From: Sipunculus nudus
Lineage: Eukaryota; Annelida; Sipuncula; Golfingiida; Sipunculidae
NCBI GenBank assembly: GCA_026874595.1
Contig: CM049321.1
Location: forward strand, 19,004,979-19,068,978
DNA: 64,000 bases
Direction of reading: 5' to 3'
A model generated the notes under the pieces. It did not search any database. It worked only from the letters and a program-made list of their open reading frames with translations, and was not told the DNA's origin. Positions 47,656 through 59,496 of this stretch are shown one piece after another. The position numbers and the translations under genes are program-made. The stretch's first letter is position 1. Each line of letters starts with the position of its first letter.

Positions 47656-47983
47656 TAAGGTGCTTTTCCATGTGCGCGGCAGTTCTTGCGCGGCAGTTCT
47701 TCCGCTTCAAACGCATGCGCTTGCCGCGCGGCCAGTCCTTTTCCATGTTATAGTGTTTTGTATGCGTTTGTTGCGAGGCAATCGCATCGCACTGAACGTA
47801 CTTAAAGATACGAGTACGGGGTAACCCCACATGTGACGTCATAATGGCGGAATTCCCATGCTTTTGCCGCGCGGCAATCGCATACATGGACACAGAACAT
47901 GATTTATAAACTGGTTGGATTTTCGCCGCGCGGCTGTCGTGCGGCAAACGCTTGGAAAACGCGTACATGGAAAAGCACCCTTA
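47656..47983. mobile_element. MITE-like element with 15-bp inverted ends and GCCGCGCGGC palindromes
   Basis: GGTGCTTTTCCATGT at 47659-47673 is exactly inverted at 47965-47979, and both are followed outward by near-identical AAT/TTA bases. The interior is unusually GC-rich for this locus and repeatedly carries GCCGCGCGGC or close variants. The 135-codon minus-strand ORF across it is a by-product of this low-complexity sequence. Confidence 0.65.
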
Positions 47984-48021
47984 TACTGCAGTAGGCCTAA
48001 CTCTGACTTTGTAGGCTAGCT

Positions 48022-48066
48022 ATCGGACTCAATATATGACAGGGCCCTAATAATATTGAGTCCGAT
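48022..48066. repeat. Perfect 14-bp inverted repeat (hairpin)
   Basis: ATCGGACTCAATAT (48022-48035) is inverted at 48053-48066 with a 17-base loop. Confidence 0.8.
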
Positions 48067-48251
48067 TAAATCGGGCTGGCTCCCTTACTGCATGCGACGT
48101 GCGTCTTAGACCACGGATTTTCTTCCCATGGTACCTTAAAAATGTGCACGTCTGACTTTGGAACTCCTTGTGGAGTGAAGTCATTTAAACTTGACTTGCG
48201 GCCTCGTTGTTCGCTGAGAAATTCGTAGAATTTATGGGACATGTCCGACAT
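48066..48251 (-). CDS. Hypothetical short ORF or first exon
   Basis: ATG at 48249-48251 opens 61 codons (MSDMSHKFYEFLSEQRG...) to a TAA at the edge of the hairpin. The composition is protein-like and polar. A weak donor, AAG|GTACC, after 39 codons (48135) could end it as a first exon. It is on the same strand as the exon candidates at 47430 and 45384. The family is not recognised. Confidence 0.25.
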   Translation of the reverse strand: MSDMSHKFYEFLSEQRGRKSSLNDFTPQGVPKSDVHIFKVPWEENPWSKTHVACSKGASPI

Positions 48252-48639
48252 CCTCCTCACGTGCTTATGGGCTGTCTATGACCTCGAAATTTCGCAAGAC
48301 GGATTTGCGCGCATGGCACGTGAGATTCTGCACATTTTTGGACGCAAACAGGTCGTAGGAGCCCGTACGGCCGGTTGTGACCATTCTTCATCATAAATCT
48401 CACATTTAATCGCACATTTTATTGTTTCACAATTTTAAAAAGCTTCAGTAATTAAGATTTGATTCTGGTTGTTACATGCGTGCATACAAGCAAAGATATG
48501 TTCATATAGAGTAGTATGCATATTTCAATATGTTATAGTAGTGTAGATATATAAAATATATAATTCTGGTAACACGGGCATAAACGAATCAATAAAAGAT
48601 TCTTGCAGATCAATTCAGACAATTGTCAAATAAAGTGAC

Positions 48640-48765
48640 TGATTTTTCAGTCAATTTGTAAAATGCCTGAAAATTTCACTTATTTTATAAATTGCCTGGG
48701 TAAATCAGACATTTGTAAATTGACTGAAAATTTCAGTCAAAATACAAATTGACTGTAACATGTAT
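48640..48765. repeat. Fold-back repeat built on AAATTGACTGAAAATTTCAG
   Basis: TTTTTCAGTCAATTTGTAAA (about 48642-48661) is inverted by TTTGTAAATTGACTGAAAAT (about 48713-48732), followed by a further repeat of the same words. It resembles a MITE or fold-back element. Confidence 0.5.
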
Positions 48766-50100
48766 ATACTCCATATAATTTTCATTCCCTTCATCCCTTT
48801 CTCTCATCAAAATTTTATACATGAAGTTATTTGTTAAAACACGTTCCCATACTTACGTTATTTTGCCAGTGATAAAATATACTTATATAGTTAGCGTCCT
48901 CACAAATAATTAAAATAGTCCTATAACTATATATCTAGTCTTGCCACGGTCGACAGTTGAATCTTGCACTTTGATGTCATTTCTTTATAATACAGTCCAC
49001 ATAAATCATCGGGTATAATAATTAATATCATCACTGAATACGGTCAACATTTTTCATGTTTTGCTTTTTTTGGCTTATTTACATCTATGCCCTTTTCATA
49101 CCTTGAAATGCAGTCTATCGTATCCGTCTTATACTGCATGGTGCTCATCTTATATATGTTTATATGACCGCTACAATACTTCCTTCACTGCACCTTGTGT
49201 TCTAAGTAGCATCGATCTGTGCGTGTTCTCCTTTGCGAGGTATAACATTTTTTTCTGTTGATTTCTTCTCTTTTTAACTTTTAAAACTGATATTTCTTTA
49301 CATTTTGCCGCGGAGCTTTATTCTTCTTCTTTCATTATGCTCACACGGACAGTCACTAGCTAAAACATCGCATATACCAATGCTGTGAACTCTGCGTCTT
49401 ATAAATAAAGTTCCTGCATGTTGTCACATACCTGACCTATTGCTGCTGACAGCTTAAACTAATGAAGTCAACACTACCTCGAGGCGACTACCCTTTGACA
49501 CTGTAGCCAGACTTAAGGTAAACAGTACTCTCTGGCTGTTGTAATAACACACCACACATGTAGCGGCCTCCTATGTATCATATCAACACTCTGTTTTTAA
49601 TCCAAACTCATTAACCTAGTAAAAACAAAATCTAGCATCCATAATCATATATAAATATATATATATATATACATATAAATATATGGTTGGAATCGGCTGT
49701 AAAATCATATTCGATGATTAAAAAGGGGAAGGGGGGGGGGGGGGGGGGAGACCGATGATCGATTATTAATCGATTATTTTATGAACGGTCTACATAACCG
49801 AAAAATGTGCTCTACAGAATTATTCCAAATATATTGACCCGTAAAATCGGTCTCACGTAGTACGTTGTACATCACACCACATGCAGTCGCATGAATTGTT
49901 ATTGGTCGGCGATATTCTGGCTTATATAGGACATGCAGGTTAAACCGCTAATATATATATATACTGATCTCACAAATGCCTTCGGAACGGATTTCTAGGA
50001 TTCTCTGTTTACATCTGAATTGACCTTGTTTTGGGCCAAATATCAGCCACAAATAACGATTCAAGCGACTGTGATCACGTAAAAAAGCCAGGTTTATGGC
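48766..50100. other. Non-coding AT-rich region
   Basis: I see no gene here. It contains an AT dinucleotide patch (49650-49682), an 18-G run (49731-49748) and CGATTATTAATCGATTATT-type palindromic sequence just after it. Confidence 0.5.
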
Positions 50101-50117
50101 CAAGTTATTGAGACTAA

Positions 50118-50283
50118 ACTAAATTCTTTGCACAAAGCAATGTAAAATGCCGTTTGCTGTTTTTTTGCCCCGTTTTTCTAACATCTCTGAAAAGAATGAG
50201 AAATAAATTCTTTGCACAAAGCAAAGTAAAAATGCCGTTTGCTGTTTTTTGCCCCTTTATTCTGACATCTCTGAAAGAATAAG
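50118..50283 (+). repeat. Two-copy direct repeat of about 83 bp
   Basis: TTCTTTGCACAAAGCAA followed by GTAAAATGCCGTTTGCTG and a T-rich/GCCCC stretch occurs at about 50121-50198 and again at about 50207-50283, with a few differences. Confidence 0.75.
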
Positions 50284-51262
50284 AATATTTTATCGAGTTA
50301 ATCTAAATTATTTTGAATGTGCATACATCATCATTTATAGTTGATTATTCAAAAATGCAATCGACTTTATCGATTATGAAAGAAAAGGACCAATCATCGA
50401 TATATTTGATAAATAGGCGCACTATATACTTAAGATATATTTGTATACACACACCCACACACCAACACACAGACACACATAAATATAACATATAAATAAT
50501 ATGAAGAAGAATAATTTTGATAATTAAAAAACAGTCTGTGACTTCATAAATACCTTATAGGCCAAAAAAGTAAAAGGTAAGGTTCTCAACCACCGCCCGC
50601 GTCAATTTTAACCCCCGCACCAAACATTTTGATTTTCATCTTTCAAGAAGATGAAATAAATACAACTTTGATAAGTTTTCCTTTGTTATGTTGTGATTTT
50701 ACTTTCAGAAAAAAATTGTTACTATTATGCAAATGCTTTTCCCTGATCATATGACTTTTTATCGAAACATACAAAAAAAAAAGGTTATAAAAAAAACACC
50801 CGCCCCACTGATTTCTGAAAAAAAATACCTGAGAACTATACTTTTGTTTTGGCCAAAGTCATTATCCTAATCAAACGTTGCTGTGTGCTGCACATAAAAG
50901 TGTCACGGTATCACGTGCACAAACTCCACTATGGCATTGTAGGTGAGATCTAAAACAAAGGCGGTCCCTTATACCACTGAATAGCTCGGACACTCGGCCT
51001 AGATCACGAAATTGTCTGACCTTCGCATTAAATATATCAGGAGGATCAAAATTAAGTCCTTGGGAATGTTAATGGTTGTTCTTTGTTAATATAACCCTCC
51101 ACAAAAAAAATAATTAAGATCCATTCATAACTTTCAATGTTAATTTACTAACAGACAAACCAATTATGCAGCGCAGGTAATAATAATACGTTTATAATAA
51201 AAATACATTCAAAATCATAATACATTTATAATAAAATAATACGTTTAAAATAATTATACAGT

Positions 51263-51331
<69 letters not shown>

Positions 51332-51455
51332 TATAAATATAATAAGAAGAATTATTGTTAAAATAATAGTAATAATTATAATTTATTATTATTATTATTA
51401 TTATCATTATTATTATCAATAACAATAACATTCAGTAAAAGAAAAAAAAAGAAAA
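50284..51455. other. Non-coding region with (AAT)n microsatellite
   Basis: No gene is supported. An (ATA)n tract spans about 51262-51332 and is followed by an imperfect (ATT)n tract (51379-51420). The two together are an inverted repeat. The ORF across them is simple sequence. Confidence 0.6.
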
Positions 51456-51651
51456 AAGATGGCCACCTGCCGCAGTAGTTCCTTCTGGACGTCCAAGGTG
51501 GCAGCACCGGCTAATCATTTGTTTGTAAACCAACATGGCGTACCATGTTTAACTGAGCGACAGTGTCTGGATAGAAGTACCGTGTTCATGTTGAAAGGAA
51601 TATATGATATCATTACTATAGGCAGCTAATTCATCAGATATTACCAGCATC
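51456..51651 (+). promoter_or_regulatory. Probable promoter/5' UTR with YY1-like ATGGC elements
   Basis: AAGATGGCCACC (51456-51467) and AACATGGCG (51532-51540) resemble the YY1-type motifs near start sites of many animal genes. They precede a well-placed start codon in the next feature. No TATA box is obvious. Confidence 0.3.
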
Positions 51652-51700
51652 ATGGCCACGGAGGCCAAGAGCTCTCCATCTAAAGTTCCGTACAGAGAAG
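51652..51700 (+). CDS. First coding exon of an unknown host gene
   Basis: ATGGCC with A at -3 and G at +4 is a strong initiation context. The exon encodes MATEAKSSPSKVPYRE and ends in phase 1 at a donor GAAG|GTAGGAAAA (51701). The composition changes sharply from the AT-rich surroundings. No matching acceptor downstream is convincing, so the rest of the gene may lie beyond the window, or its exons may be short. The family is not recognised. Confidence 0.45.
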
Positions 51701-53470
51701 GTAGGAAAATTTACTCGTTGCTTCATTCACCAGCGCCAGTGGTTGGATTGACAGGCCTACCCCCTGACTGACTGAGTGACTCATTTCTTTTTCGTGGTTA
51801 GGGTTATGGCTTGGGTGTTTTATATCCGGGAATTGTCGTGAGCCAGGGTCGTTTTAAAAGTGTGTCCTCTTTGTTTAGTTTCTATAAGTATCAGATCGGT
51901 TTGATAAAATCTATGCTATTTCTAGGCTTAGGGCTTCATGTCAAACAGAAAAATCAGACCAATCCAATGCAGTTACAGGAACAACAAACCCTTTTTTGTT
52001 CAGCAACTTCACATCAAATGACTTGATCATGCAAAGCAGTATATCATTTGATCTACAGAAGCTTGATAGTTAAGCGTTTATTACACTAATTATATTATTA
52101 ACTTGTAAAAAAAAACTCACAATTTTTATCCAGCCATTATCTAAATAGGCCGTGATTGAACATTATATCCAAAAATGGAATTCGGGGGACGGGTTGGGGA
52201 TAACCCATTTATAAATTACAAATGGTTGTTATTTGAAGAGTAGCCTATCAAGTAGGTATGGGATATGGTACCTCTATTAATCGGCAGATAGGGAAGTGCT
52301 TTATAAAATTTCAGCATAAAATTAAGCAAAAGTTAAGCACCTTCCCATCAAATATTAAAAAAAAATCCTATCACAAAAAAAGTTGATGCATTATGTAGGG
52401 GGCAGCCATAAATGAACATAAGCAAGTGGATTTAACCATTAACCACCAACGAACCACTGTTTCAAATATTGGTTATGTATCACATGCTGAAGCCAGCCCA
52501 TACACAAATACTCTATTGCAAATACTCTAGAAAGACTGTTTTTGGTCACTTCAGGTGTGGACACAATTTGAATTGGCTGTGATATTTGGAATTCCCTTAC
52601 CAGTGCATAATGCACATTGAATTATCTAGATGTTCATGTACAGGAGGTGTGCATGTGTGTGCTGTGTGTGTTTTGGTGCTCCTAAATTAATAAATTCATG
52701 TCGATTAACAAACTCTTCTGATAAGGGATTGTGGAAGTATATATATATATCTCTCAGTTTCAAAGCTCACAGGAAATTGGCAAAACCAGAAATAATATCA
52801 GCAACCAGCAGGGGATGATTGACTTAACAGAACCTATTGGTATATATATAACAGCAGGTAGTGTTTGAATGCCCTACTTTGATTATAATCGATCATCGAT
52901 CGACAGCATATCAGCAAATGACAATTGATTCTTAGTCACTTCTGAGAAGTTTTAGGAAACAGCAATAATTTCATGATCAGTAATCGGGAAAAATTGGTTG
53001 ACTTCTACTAGTGCAAAATTTCTGATAAAAAAATAGATCTGTACATTCTCTCAATTGATACATGTATAGGTCTACATATAAGCTAATATCTAATCACTCA
53101 TGTTTTACAGTCAACTTATGTGTGAATTTATTAGTAATCACAGATTGTACTAACGTTTGTTCACATAACTTTTATGAAAGTGTACCTTTCTTCATAACAA
53201 AGCTTAACCTTTGTGAAAAAACGCTGAAATCATTGAATATGTAGTGCAAGATCGATCATCTGCATCAGCTGACCAATCATTGATTATAATCAATCATTGG
53301 TTTTCAACAAATCCAGCAGGTTTTACTTAACACGGCAACATCTGAGTTATACCGCAGTTTTAACCAGGTAAAACCAGGACTGGGTAAAATACAAGATGTT
53401 TCATGCTAATACTGATACTCTCTAGTGTAGAGGTAGTAAAAGACTGCATGCCTGAAAAACTGCAGGCATA
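51701..53470 (+). other. Probable intron or intergenic sequence
   Basis: This AT-rich sequence has short homopolymers and repeated GATCGATCATC/GATTATAATC words (52880-52905, 53250-53300). No coding exon is supported. Confidence 0.4.
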
Positions 53471-53472
53471 CA

Positions 53473-53491
53473 ACCAGCGCCCCCTAGCGTC
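53473..53491 (-). promoter_or_regulatory. CTCF-like site
   Basis: The minus strand reads ACGCTAGGGGGCGCTGG, which matches the core of the CTCF consensus (AGGGGGCGCT). A single match has little weight, and occupancy is unknown. Confidence 0.3.
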
Positions 53492-54171
53492 CAGCCTGGC
53501 CTGCCAATTCATTCAACACGGCTGTATGTGAAGTTAGCATGATGCTTTTCATTGTTGGCCACCAATTCTCACTGAGATGTGAAACTGACTGCATTCGGCG
53601 CAGCTTGCATTGGAACTTGATCTTGAATTAACCGCCATGTATGATGATATGGGGGAAGTTACACAGGTTCTTTCGATCATTGATGAACGTTTAGCAAGTT
53701 TTTGTTAATCTGTCGTACATTTAGGTAACAAATATAAGCTAATTTATTAAATAATTATTTACATTGATTAAATTGAATATATAGCATTCATAAGCTAACA
53801 AAGCGTGAATAATCAGTTATGGAGTGCTAATGAGTGTCCAGCTGAATCATGCTTGCCCACACAAAGAGGCTTCCGGCTGCACCAGCCAGTCATTTTTCTC
53901 CTTTATCATTTTATTTAGACATGTATAAGAGACTGCATTGGCAATACCCCGTATTGATTAGGGTGATGTGCTTGGCTTAGCAAAGTATTAGTTAAAAGTT
54001 TGAGTGGTAAATGGCTCCTTTAGACAGGGGTGATATTGTCAGAGCCGCTTGGCTTGCAGCACTACCAGTATTCACAAAATGTGTGTATATATATACATAG
54101 CTTGTTATAAATGTTATAAACTTTATTTATTTTACATGGATTGTACAACTAGTTGTAATAACTAGTATGAG

Positions 54172-54351
54172 GCTTTCTCCATGCCTGGGATGTTGGCGTT
54201 CGGTAGTTGTTTAGGGTGGAGGAAAGCGGAGGACCCGGGGAAAACCACCAACCTTGGACGGGGAACTACAACCCATTCTCATAGCCACGCTGGGAATCGA
54301 ACCTGGGTCGCCAGCGGAGAAGGCCGAGCGTTTTACCACTCAGCTGTCCAG
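54172..54351 (-). mobile_element. tRNA-derived SINE
   Basis: The minus strand begins CTGGACAGCTGAGTGGTAAAA (A box) and has GGTTCGATTCC (B box, 54293-54303) at tRNA-like spacing. A body follows with the phrase GGTTTTCCCCGGGTCCTCCG, a core seen in widespread invertebrate SINEs. The 3' end is placed at the loss of recognisable body sequence. Confidence 0.7.
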
Positions 54352-54674
54352 GGGGGGTGAACTCGAAGCATTCGTAAGCCGAACGAATGCATAACGAACT
54401 CGTTACTCCATCGTTACACATTTTTTGGGTAACTCGAAACTTTCTTTAAATTCTTCTAGTTCGTAAATGCCTAATTTTTTCGTTAATTTAACGGACGGTC
54501 CGGACCATCCATTACGGTAACGAAAACGTGTACAAGTGTCGTCAGACGGTATTTTTCTACTTATACTCGACTGACATTAGTAAACCTAATACATTTCTTG
54601 TGCCGTGCCTACCATATGTAATGACATGTGTAAATAATAACAAATTATTACAACCTATCACTTCATTTTCACAC

Positions 54675-54676
54675 AA

Positions 54677-54710
<34 letters not shown>
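54675..54710. repeat. (CA)n(TA)n microsatellite
   Basis: About 12 CA units are followed by about six TA units, directly abutting the left inverted end of the next element. Confidence 0.9.
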
Positions 54711-55847
54711 GGGCACTTTCACACAAAAGGGTGAGTGATTAGTCTCACTGGGGAGTAAAAACTGAATACCTAACAGAGCACAATTAAGTTTACCCCTGAA
54801 AAGGTATATATCTAAGCTAAAAGAAACTGTTTAGCATACCATTTTACCTGTGAACTAATAAAAGTTACATTGAATTCAGTAATTCAAACATCCCATATTT
54901 TTACAATAATCTTTTTCTCTTCACAGCTCTACATAATTTAAATTTTCGCTCATTGGTCTGTTCTAATGTCTTTATCTGATGTATTTGATCATGCCCTAAG
55001 TGCATGGTAAAAAAATCTGCAATCACATTTGTTTTTTTATGAAATTTTCATATTTTTTTATAAAAATTTAACAATGCATTTTAATTATGATTAAAGGAAG
55101 TATGCTCTCAGTCGTTATTCTAACACTGCTCTGGTCAATTAGTAACAGAAATGGTGAGAGAAGTTGTTCAGCTGTACAGAGTTCAAGAAATCAGGAAATA
55201 TGTTGATGCCTTAGTCTGTGGTCACTTGATTTATATGCTTACGGTTTTTACCAACATTTGTACTGGAGAGGACATTATTTTAACATGCACTGTGGAAGAA
55301 TTCATAGGAATGTTTTTGTTCCCTCTCTCTCTTGTATTGTTCATGGACCTCTTGAACATAAGATGAATCAGTGTCCACCTCATTTTCCAGAGGCAAGTTC
55401 ATCTGCAACTATTTGGACCTTGTGGTTAAAGGAGCACAAAATAGACATACCCAAGTATCAGTTATTAAGTATAATGTAAGTCAATTATGACTCCATGATA
55501 TTAAATTACACTTAAAGCGAGATTATAAATATTAAATGGCTTGTACGTTTTGTTTTGTTTAAAAAAATATACTCTAGACAACATATTTTTAACAATAATT
55601 TGGAGAAACGGTCATCTTGAAAATGAAATATTTCACAGAATTTTATTCAGAAGCAGTCTTGTTTACAATTCATAATGCAAATATAATTTGTTTTTTACAC
55701 TCATGCTTTATTTCCAACACATTTACTTTAAATATTAACATCTCTCAACTTATTTTACAGCATACATTAAACAATTGGTTCATAGACAACATAGCTCACC
55801 TGAACGTAATATAAACAAAATGTTTATTGTAGACCTGGGAAAAATAT

Positions 55848-55929
<82 letters not shown>

Positions 55930-58001
55930 TAATTTATTCAAAATTTGGGACATACATTTTTGTATTATGTGATAACTACAGATATGGGTCCTGCTAGTAA
56001 TATTTTACATTGTGACACAACAGTTGAGGAAATGGACATTTCAGTTGCTTTTGGCTTTTTACTTGTGAGGATATTACCGTTGAATTTGAATTTAAAATAT
56101 AAAAACAATTTTTCTGAGACTTAGATGAACTGGAACCAGAAAAGTAAGATTTTGCAAGAAGACAATGTTGATATCATTGTTTTCACAGACTTTGCTATGA
56201 GACTTGGTAAAATGGATGGAACAAGAAAAGCACGTTGTCAAAGACCAAGTTCACATGATGCCTCCACCCTCACCACCCCCAGCCCCAACACTGATAACTG
56301 TGTCATTTAAAATGTGTACCAGCAAATTGGGAGACCATAGGTTCAAAAGCTGTTTTACCACTCTTTATTTCACAAGTTGTTGACTTTTTCTTGGGGCAAA
56401 AGTATTGGCAAATTTGATTGTAGTTGCTTTCATGAAGTAATGATTCATAGCTGGTGAGATGGCAAGGGAACAGAAAGCACTGGTATTTTCATAAGAATTA
56501 TCTTTGGCTAAAACAATTTGGGTTGATTCGTCAGCAATCAACAATATGGCACAGTTACATAAAATATGTGACATGAAGAGAGTGAATGATCCAGATAATG
56601 AAATGTTAGATTTTTGTAAAAATGAAAATTTGGGCTGTTCAACTATTTCTACCAGGCTAATTTGGTAAAGAATCTTAACATGTCTGTGGCACTGGTTAAA
56701 AAAAGATACAATTACACATTTTTTATAATACCCAAAGTATTAGATGAAGGGGTCTATGTAGTAAACTGCATGGTATTTATTAAAATCAAAAGTAAGCAGG
56801 TTAAGTATCCACAGTGATTGAAAGCTTCAAGAACTTCCGTGCAAATCTGAAAGACTGTAGGGTTGTACATTTGACACTTTTTATCCCGTGTTAAAAAAAT
56901 GTGCTCTCCAGTACATTTAAGTAACACAAAATTAAAGTCTGCTACTGTCACAATTTACATGCAGTTATTGCAGGTATGCTTTTTGTCTGCTTCTCACTTC
57001 TGTACAAAGAAGGAACATGTACAAGAAAGGCTTAATCATGAATTCATCAATGAAGATTCATCACTCTAAACATTGGTATGACAATGAATGGAGTTACATG
57101 CTAATTTATATATATAATGAGCCAAACTATTTCCCTAAACCAGTCAGTCTATTTATATTTATCACTAGGACAAACTTTAAGTAAATATTAAGCTTACTTG
57201 GAGAAGTATTCCTCTAGCCTGCCTCATGTTAAAAATGATTGTACTGGAGAGGACATTTTAACAGATACACTCATTGCTAAACTGGCAACAAAATATTAGA
57301 TGGGTTGCAATGCAAACACCAGAGAATTTATCTTCCTAGCTACCTGTTACATATAAACTAAAATAGGCTTTTAATTTCTACATTTAAGTGAATTTTATCT
57401 GTATGTACTGGAGAGGACAATTTTTTTAACAGGCATATACCAGGTAAACAAGTGCCAAATCATCCCGGTCAGGACACACATACCCAGCCCTTAGTTACCA
57501 AAACATGATTAGATATAATACTGGCTGTTTAAAGCAGGATTTTGTTTTGCATCATGAGAATTACATGTCTTATGAGGATGCAATGTACTGGAGAGGACAG
57601 GTCTCAGCAAAATTTTTTAACCAATTATTATACTGAAGGATATTGATTGGATAATTCAAACAACCACTATGAAAGTCATGAAACTTGGAGCACTTGTAGT
57701 TTACATGTTACAGCATGTGCTGTGATTAGAATATTTCTGTTCTGGTAAACAAATTTCAGTCATATTTACATTAAATTTTTCCATTTTTTGTGAGTGAGAC
57801 TCCAAAATTTGATGAAAATTACACCTAAATGGCCAGAACTTCTTAAAAAATTGGCTTAGAGTTTTAAAATTTTCTGTGTTTATAGAGGCTAGTGTGGCCT
57901 TTACAAATATGATAATATGTATCATATTTTCAGCCACAAAACTTACCTGTGAACCATTGTTTAACAATTTTTCATATCCAACCTTTAGTGTGAAAGTGCC
58001 C
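54711..58001. mobile_element. Candidate DNA transposon with 20-bp terminal inverted repeats
   Basis: GGGCACTTTCACACAAAAGG at 54711-54730 is inverted at 57982-58001 with 19 of 20 bases matching. Both ends abut ATATAT, consistent with a target duplication or insertion into a TA repeat. The 3,291 bp interior carries five copies of TGTACTGGAGAGGACA (one inverted, one mismatch). Short ORFs such as 55151-55366 and 57701-58003 (-) show no recognisable transposase, so the copy is probably non-autonomous or decayed. The superfamily is not assigned. Confidence 0.6.
55852..55930. repeat. (TA)n microsatellite
   Basis: About 38 TA units are present, inside the candidate DNA transposon. Confidence 0.95.
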
Positions 58002-58009
58002 ATATATTG

Positions 58010-58744
58010 ATGTTGATCTGATATATCCCTCTTTTCCTAGAGAATGGAACGCAATCATCCATGCATGGAAGTTTATTGCAAGCAATAGTAGTGATGACTA
58101 TTTATATACATTGTATATACCTTTTTCTCTGTGTAATACACATTTGAGAGCTGCAAGCGAATGAAAATACCATTATCCATAATAAATAGTGCGAAAACGG
58201 AAGAAAAATATTTTATTGTTAAATATTAGTTACATGTATGACGGCTATCAGTTTTTTATCCCTTCTTGTTCAAAGTTGGGAAAGCAGATCACATTAACAG
58301 CATCTATCTCATTCAAATATTAAAATATATACCATGAACTACGAATCCTTTAAGGGGTTGCGGATGCGGTATGGGCGTGATTGTGGATCGAGTCAAAATT
58401 ATGATTTTATGAGGTTCCGTTTCCTTATATTCGGTTGTGGAACAAATCCGGCCTCATCGGAAATCGGACCAAAAAAAATGTCGGATCATATAGCGACCCG
58501 TCTAATAACAAAATTTAAATGCGGACTGGGTCTGGAGAGCAACCACGTACATTTTAGTTGGGGTATCCCAGAATTAAATGTGTAAATCGTTATAAACCAT
58601 AAGGAAAAATGTCCTCGCCTGGAAACGAAATCATTGCAAATATATGTAAAACATTCCCTTATGAGCCACTCTTGATTTGTCAATTCATGTTTACATATAA
58701 CTAATCTTATCCAGTCATGTTTTACATTACAGGGAAAATAGTCG

Positions 58745-58745
<1 letters not shown>
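58010..58745. other. Non-coding region
   Basis: No supported feature is seen; a short ORF at 58334-58585 has no splice or family support. Confidence 0.4.

Positions 58746-58795
<50 letters not shown>
58746..58795. repeat. (TA)n microsatellite
   Basis: About 25 TA units are present. Confidence 0.95.
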
Positions 58796-58798
<3 letters not shown>

Positions 58799-59496
58799 TA
58801 CACGTACATGTATTTCATCTGCGACCGCATACCTGGACCACATTCCGAATCATATGAGGGTTTACAGCACCTAACAAACCAATGAACTGAGGAAAATTGC
58901 TCATGATTATGGTGCATATATTTTCTAAATGCATACCGGTATAAGGATATTTTTGTTGTGTTGCATTTATCTATATTGCTTGCATGAGAATGGAAAATAA
59001 GAGGCAAATCAGCCATATAATGAAAGACGAGCTGAGAATGTCCCTTCAGTCCTTTATTGATGGACATTGTGCAATTAGTCCCTGGTTGTAGTATTTAATT
59101 CTGTAATTTATGCAATGAACAATGAGTGTGTAGATCCATGATAAATAAATCGGTATAAAATATAATTAACTGCAAAACGTTCCATCATGTATAATTATCG
59201 ATAGAACCAATTTTAAATGACCGAGGGGAATGTAATCATAATAAAGATAGTTTTCCTGAAACAATATAAAACTAGTTAAAACGTATTTTAAACAAATTTT
59301 ATAATACTGATTTCACATCTCAGTTTTGAAACGTAGGACGGATAATTTGTATACATAAAAGTAGAAAATATGCATGTGTTTTATTTCTCCCATACATAAT
59401 AATCTCAGAATAAGCGTTCATTTCAACCGTAAGCATGGATGTCTTTCCATGTGCGCGTATATGTGTAAAACATCGCTCATATATGATTTGTCAACT
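58796..59496. other. Non-coding AT-rich region
   Basis: No gene or recognised repeat is seen. Confidence 0.4.

Noticed and set aside
47561-47968. 135-codon minus-strand ORF
   Set aside because: It spans the GC-palindromic MITE and has no protein-like conservation signal.
49731-49748. 18-G run as a functional G-quadruplex
   Set aside because: A pure homopolymer next to AT-rich simple sequence; it may also be a sequencing or assembly artefact.
51192-51431. 79-codon minus-strand ORF rich in Tyr and Asn
   Set aside because: It is a translation of the (AAT)n/(ATT)n microsatellite.
58334-58585. 83-codon plus-strand ORF
   Set aside because: No splice support, recognisable domain or repeat relation; the length is within chance expectation.
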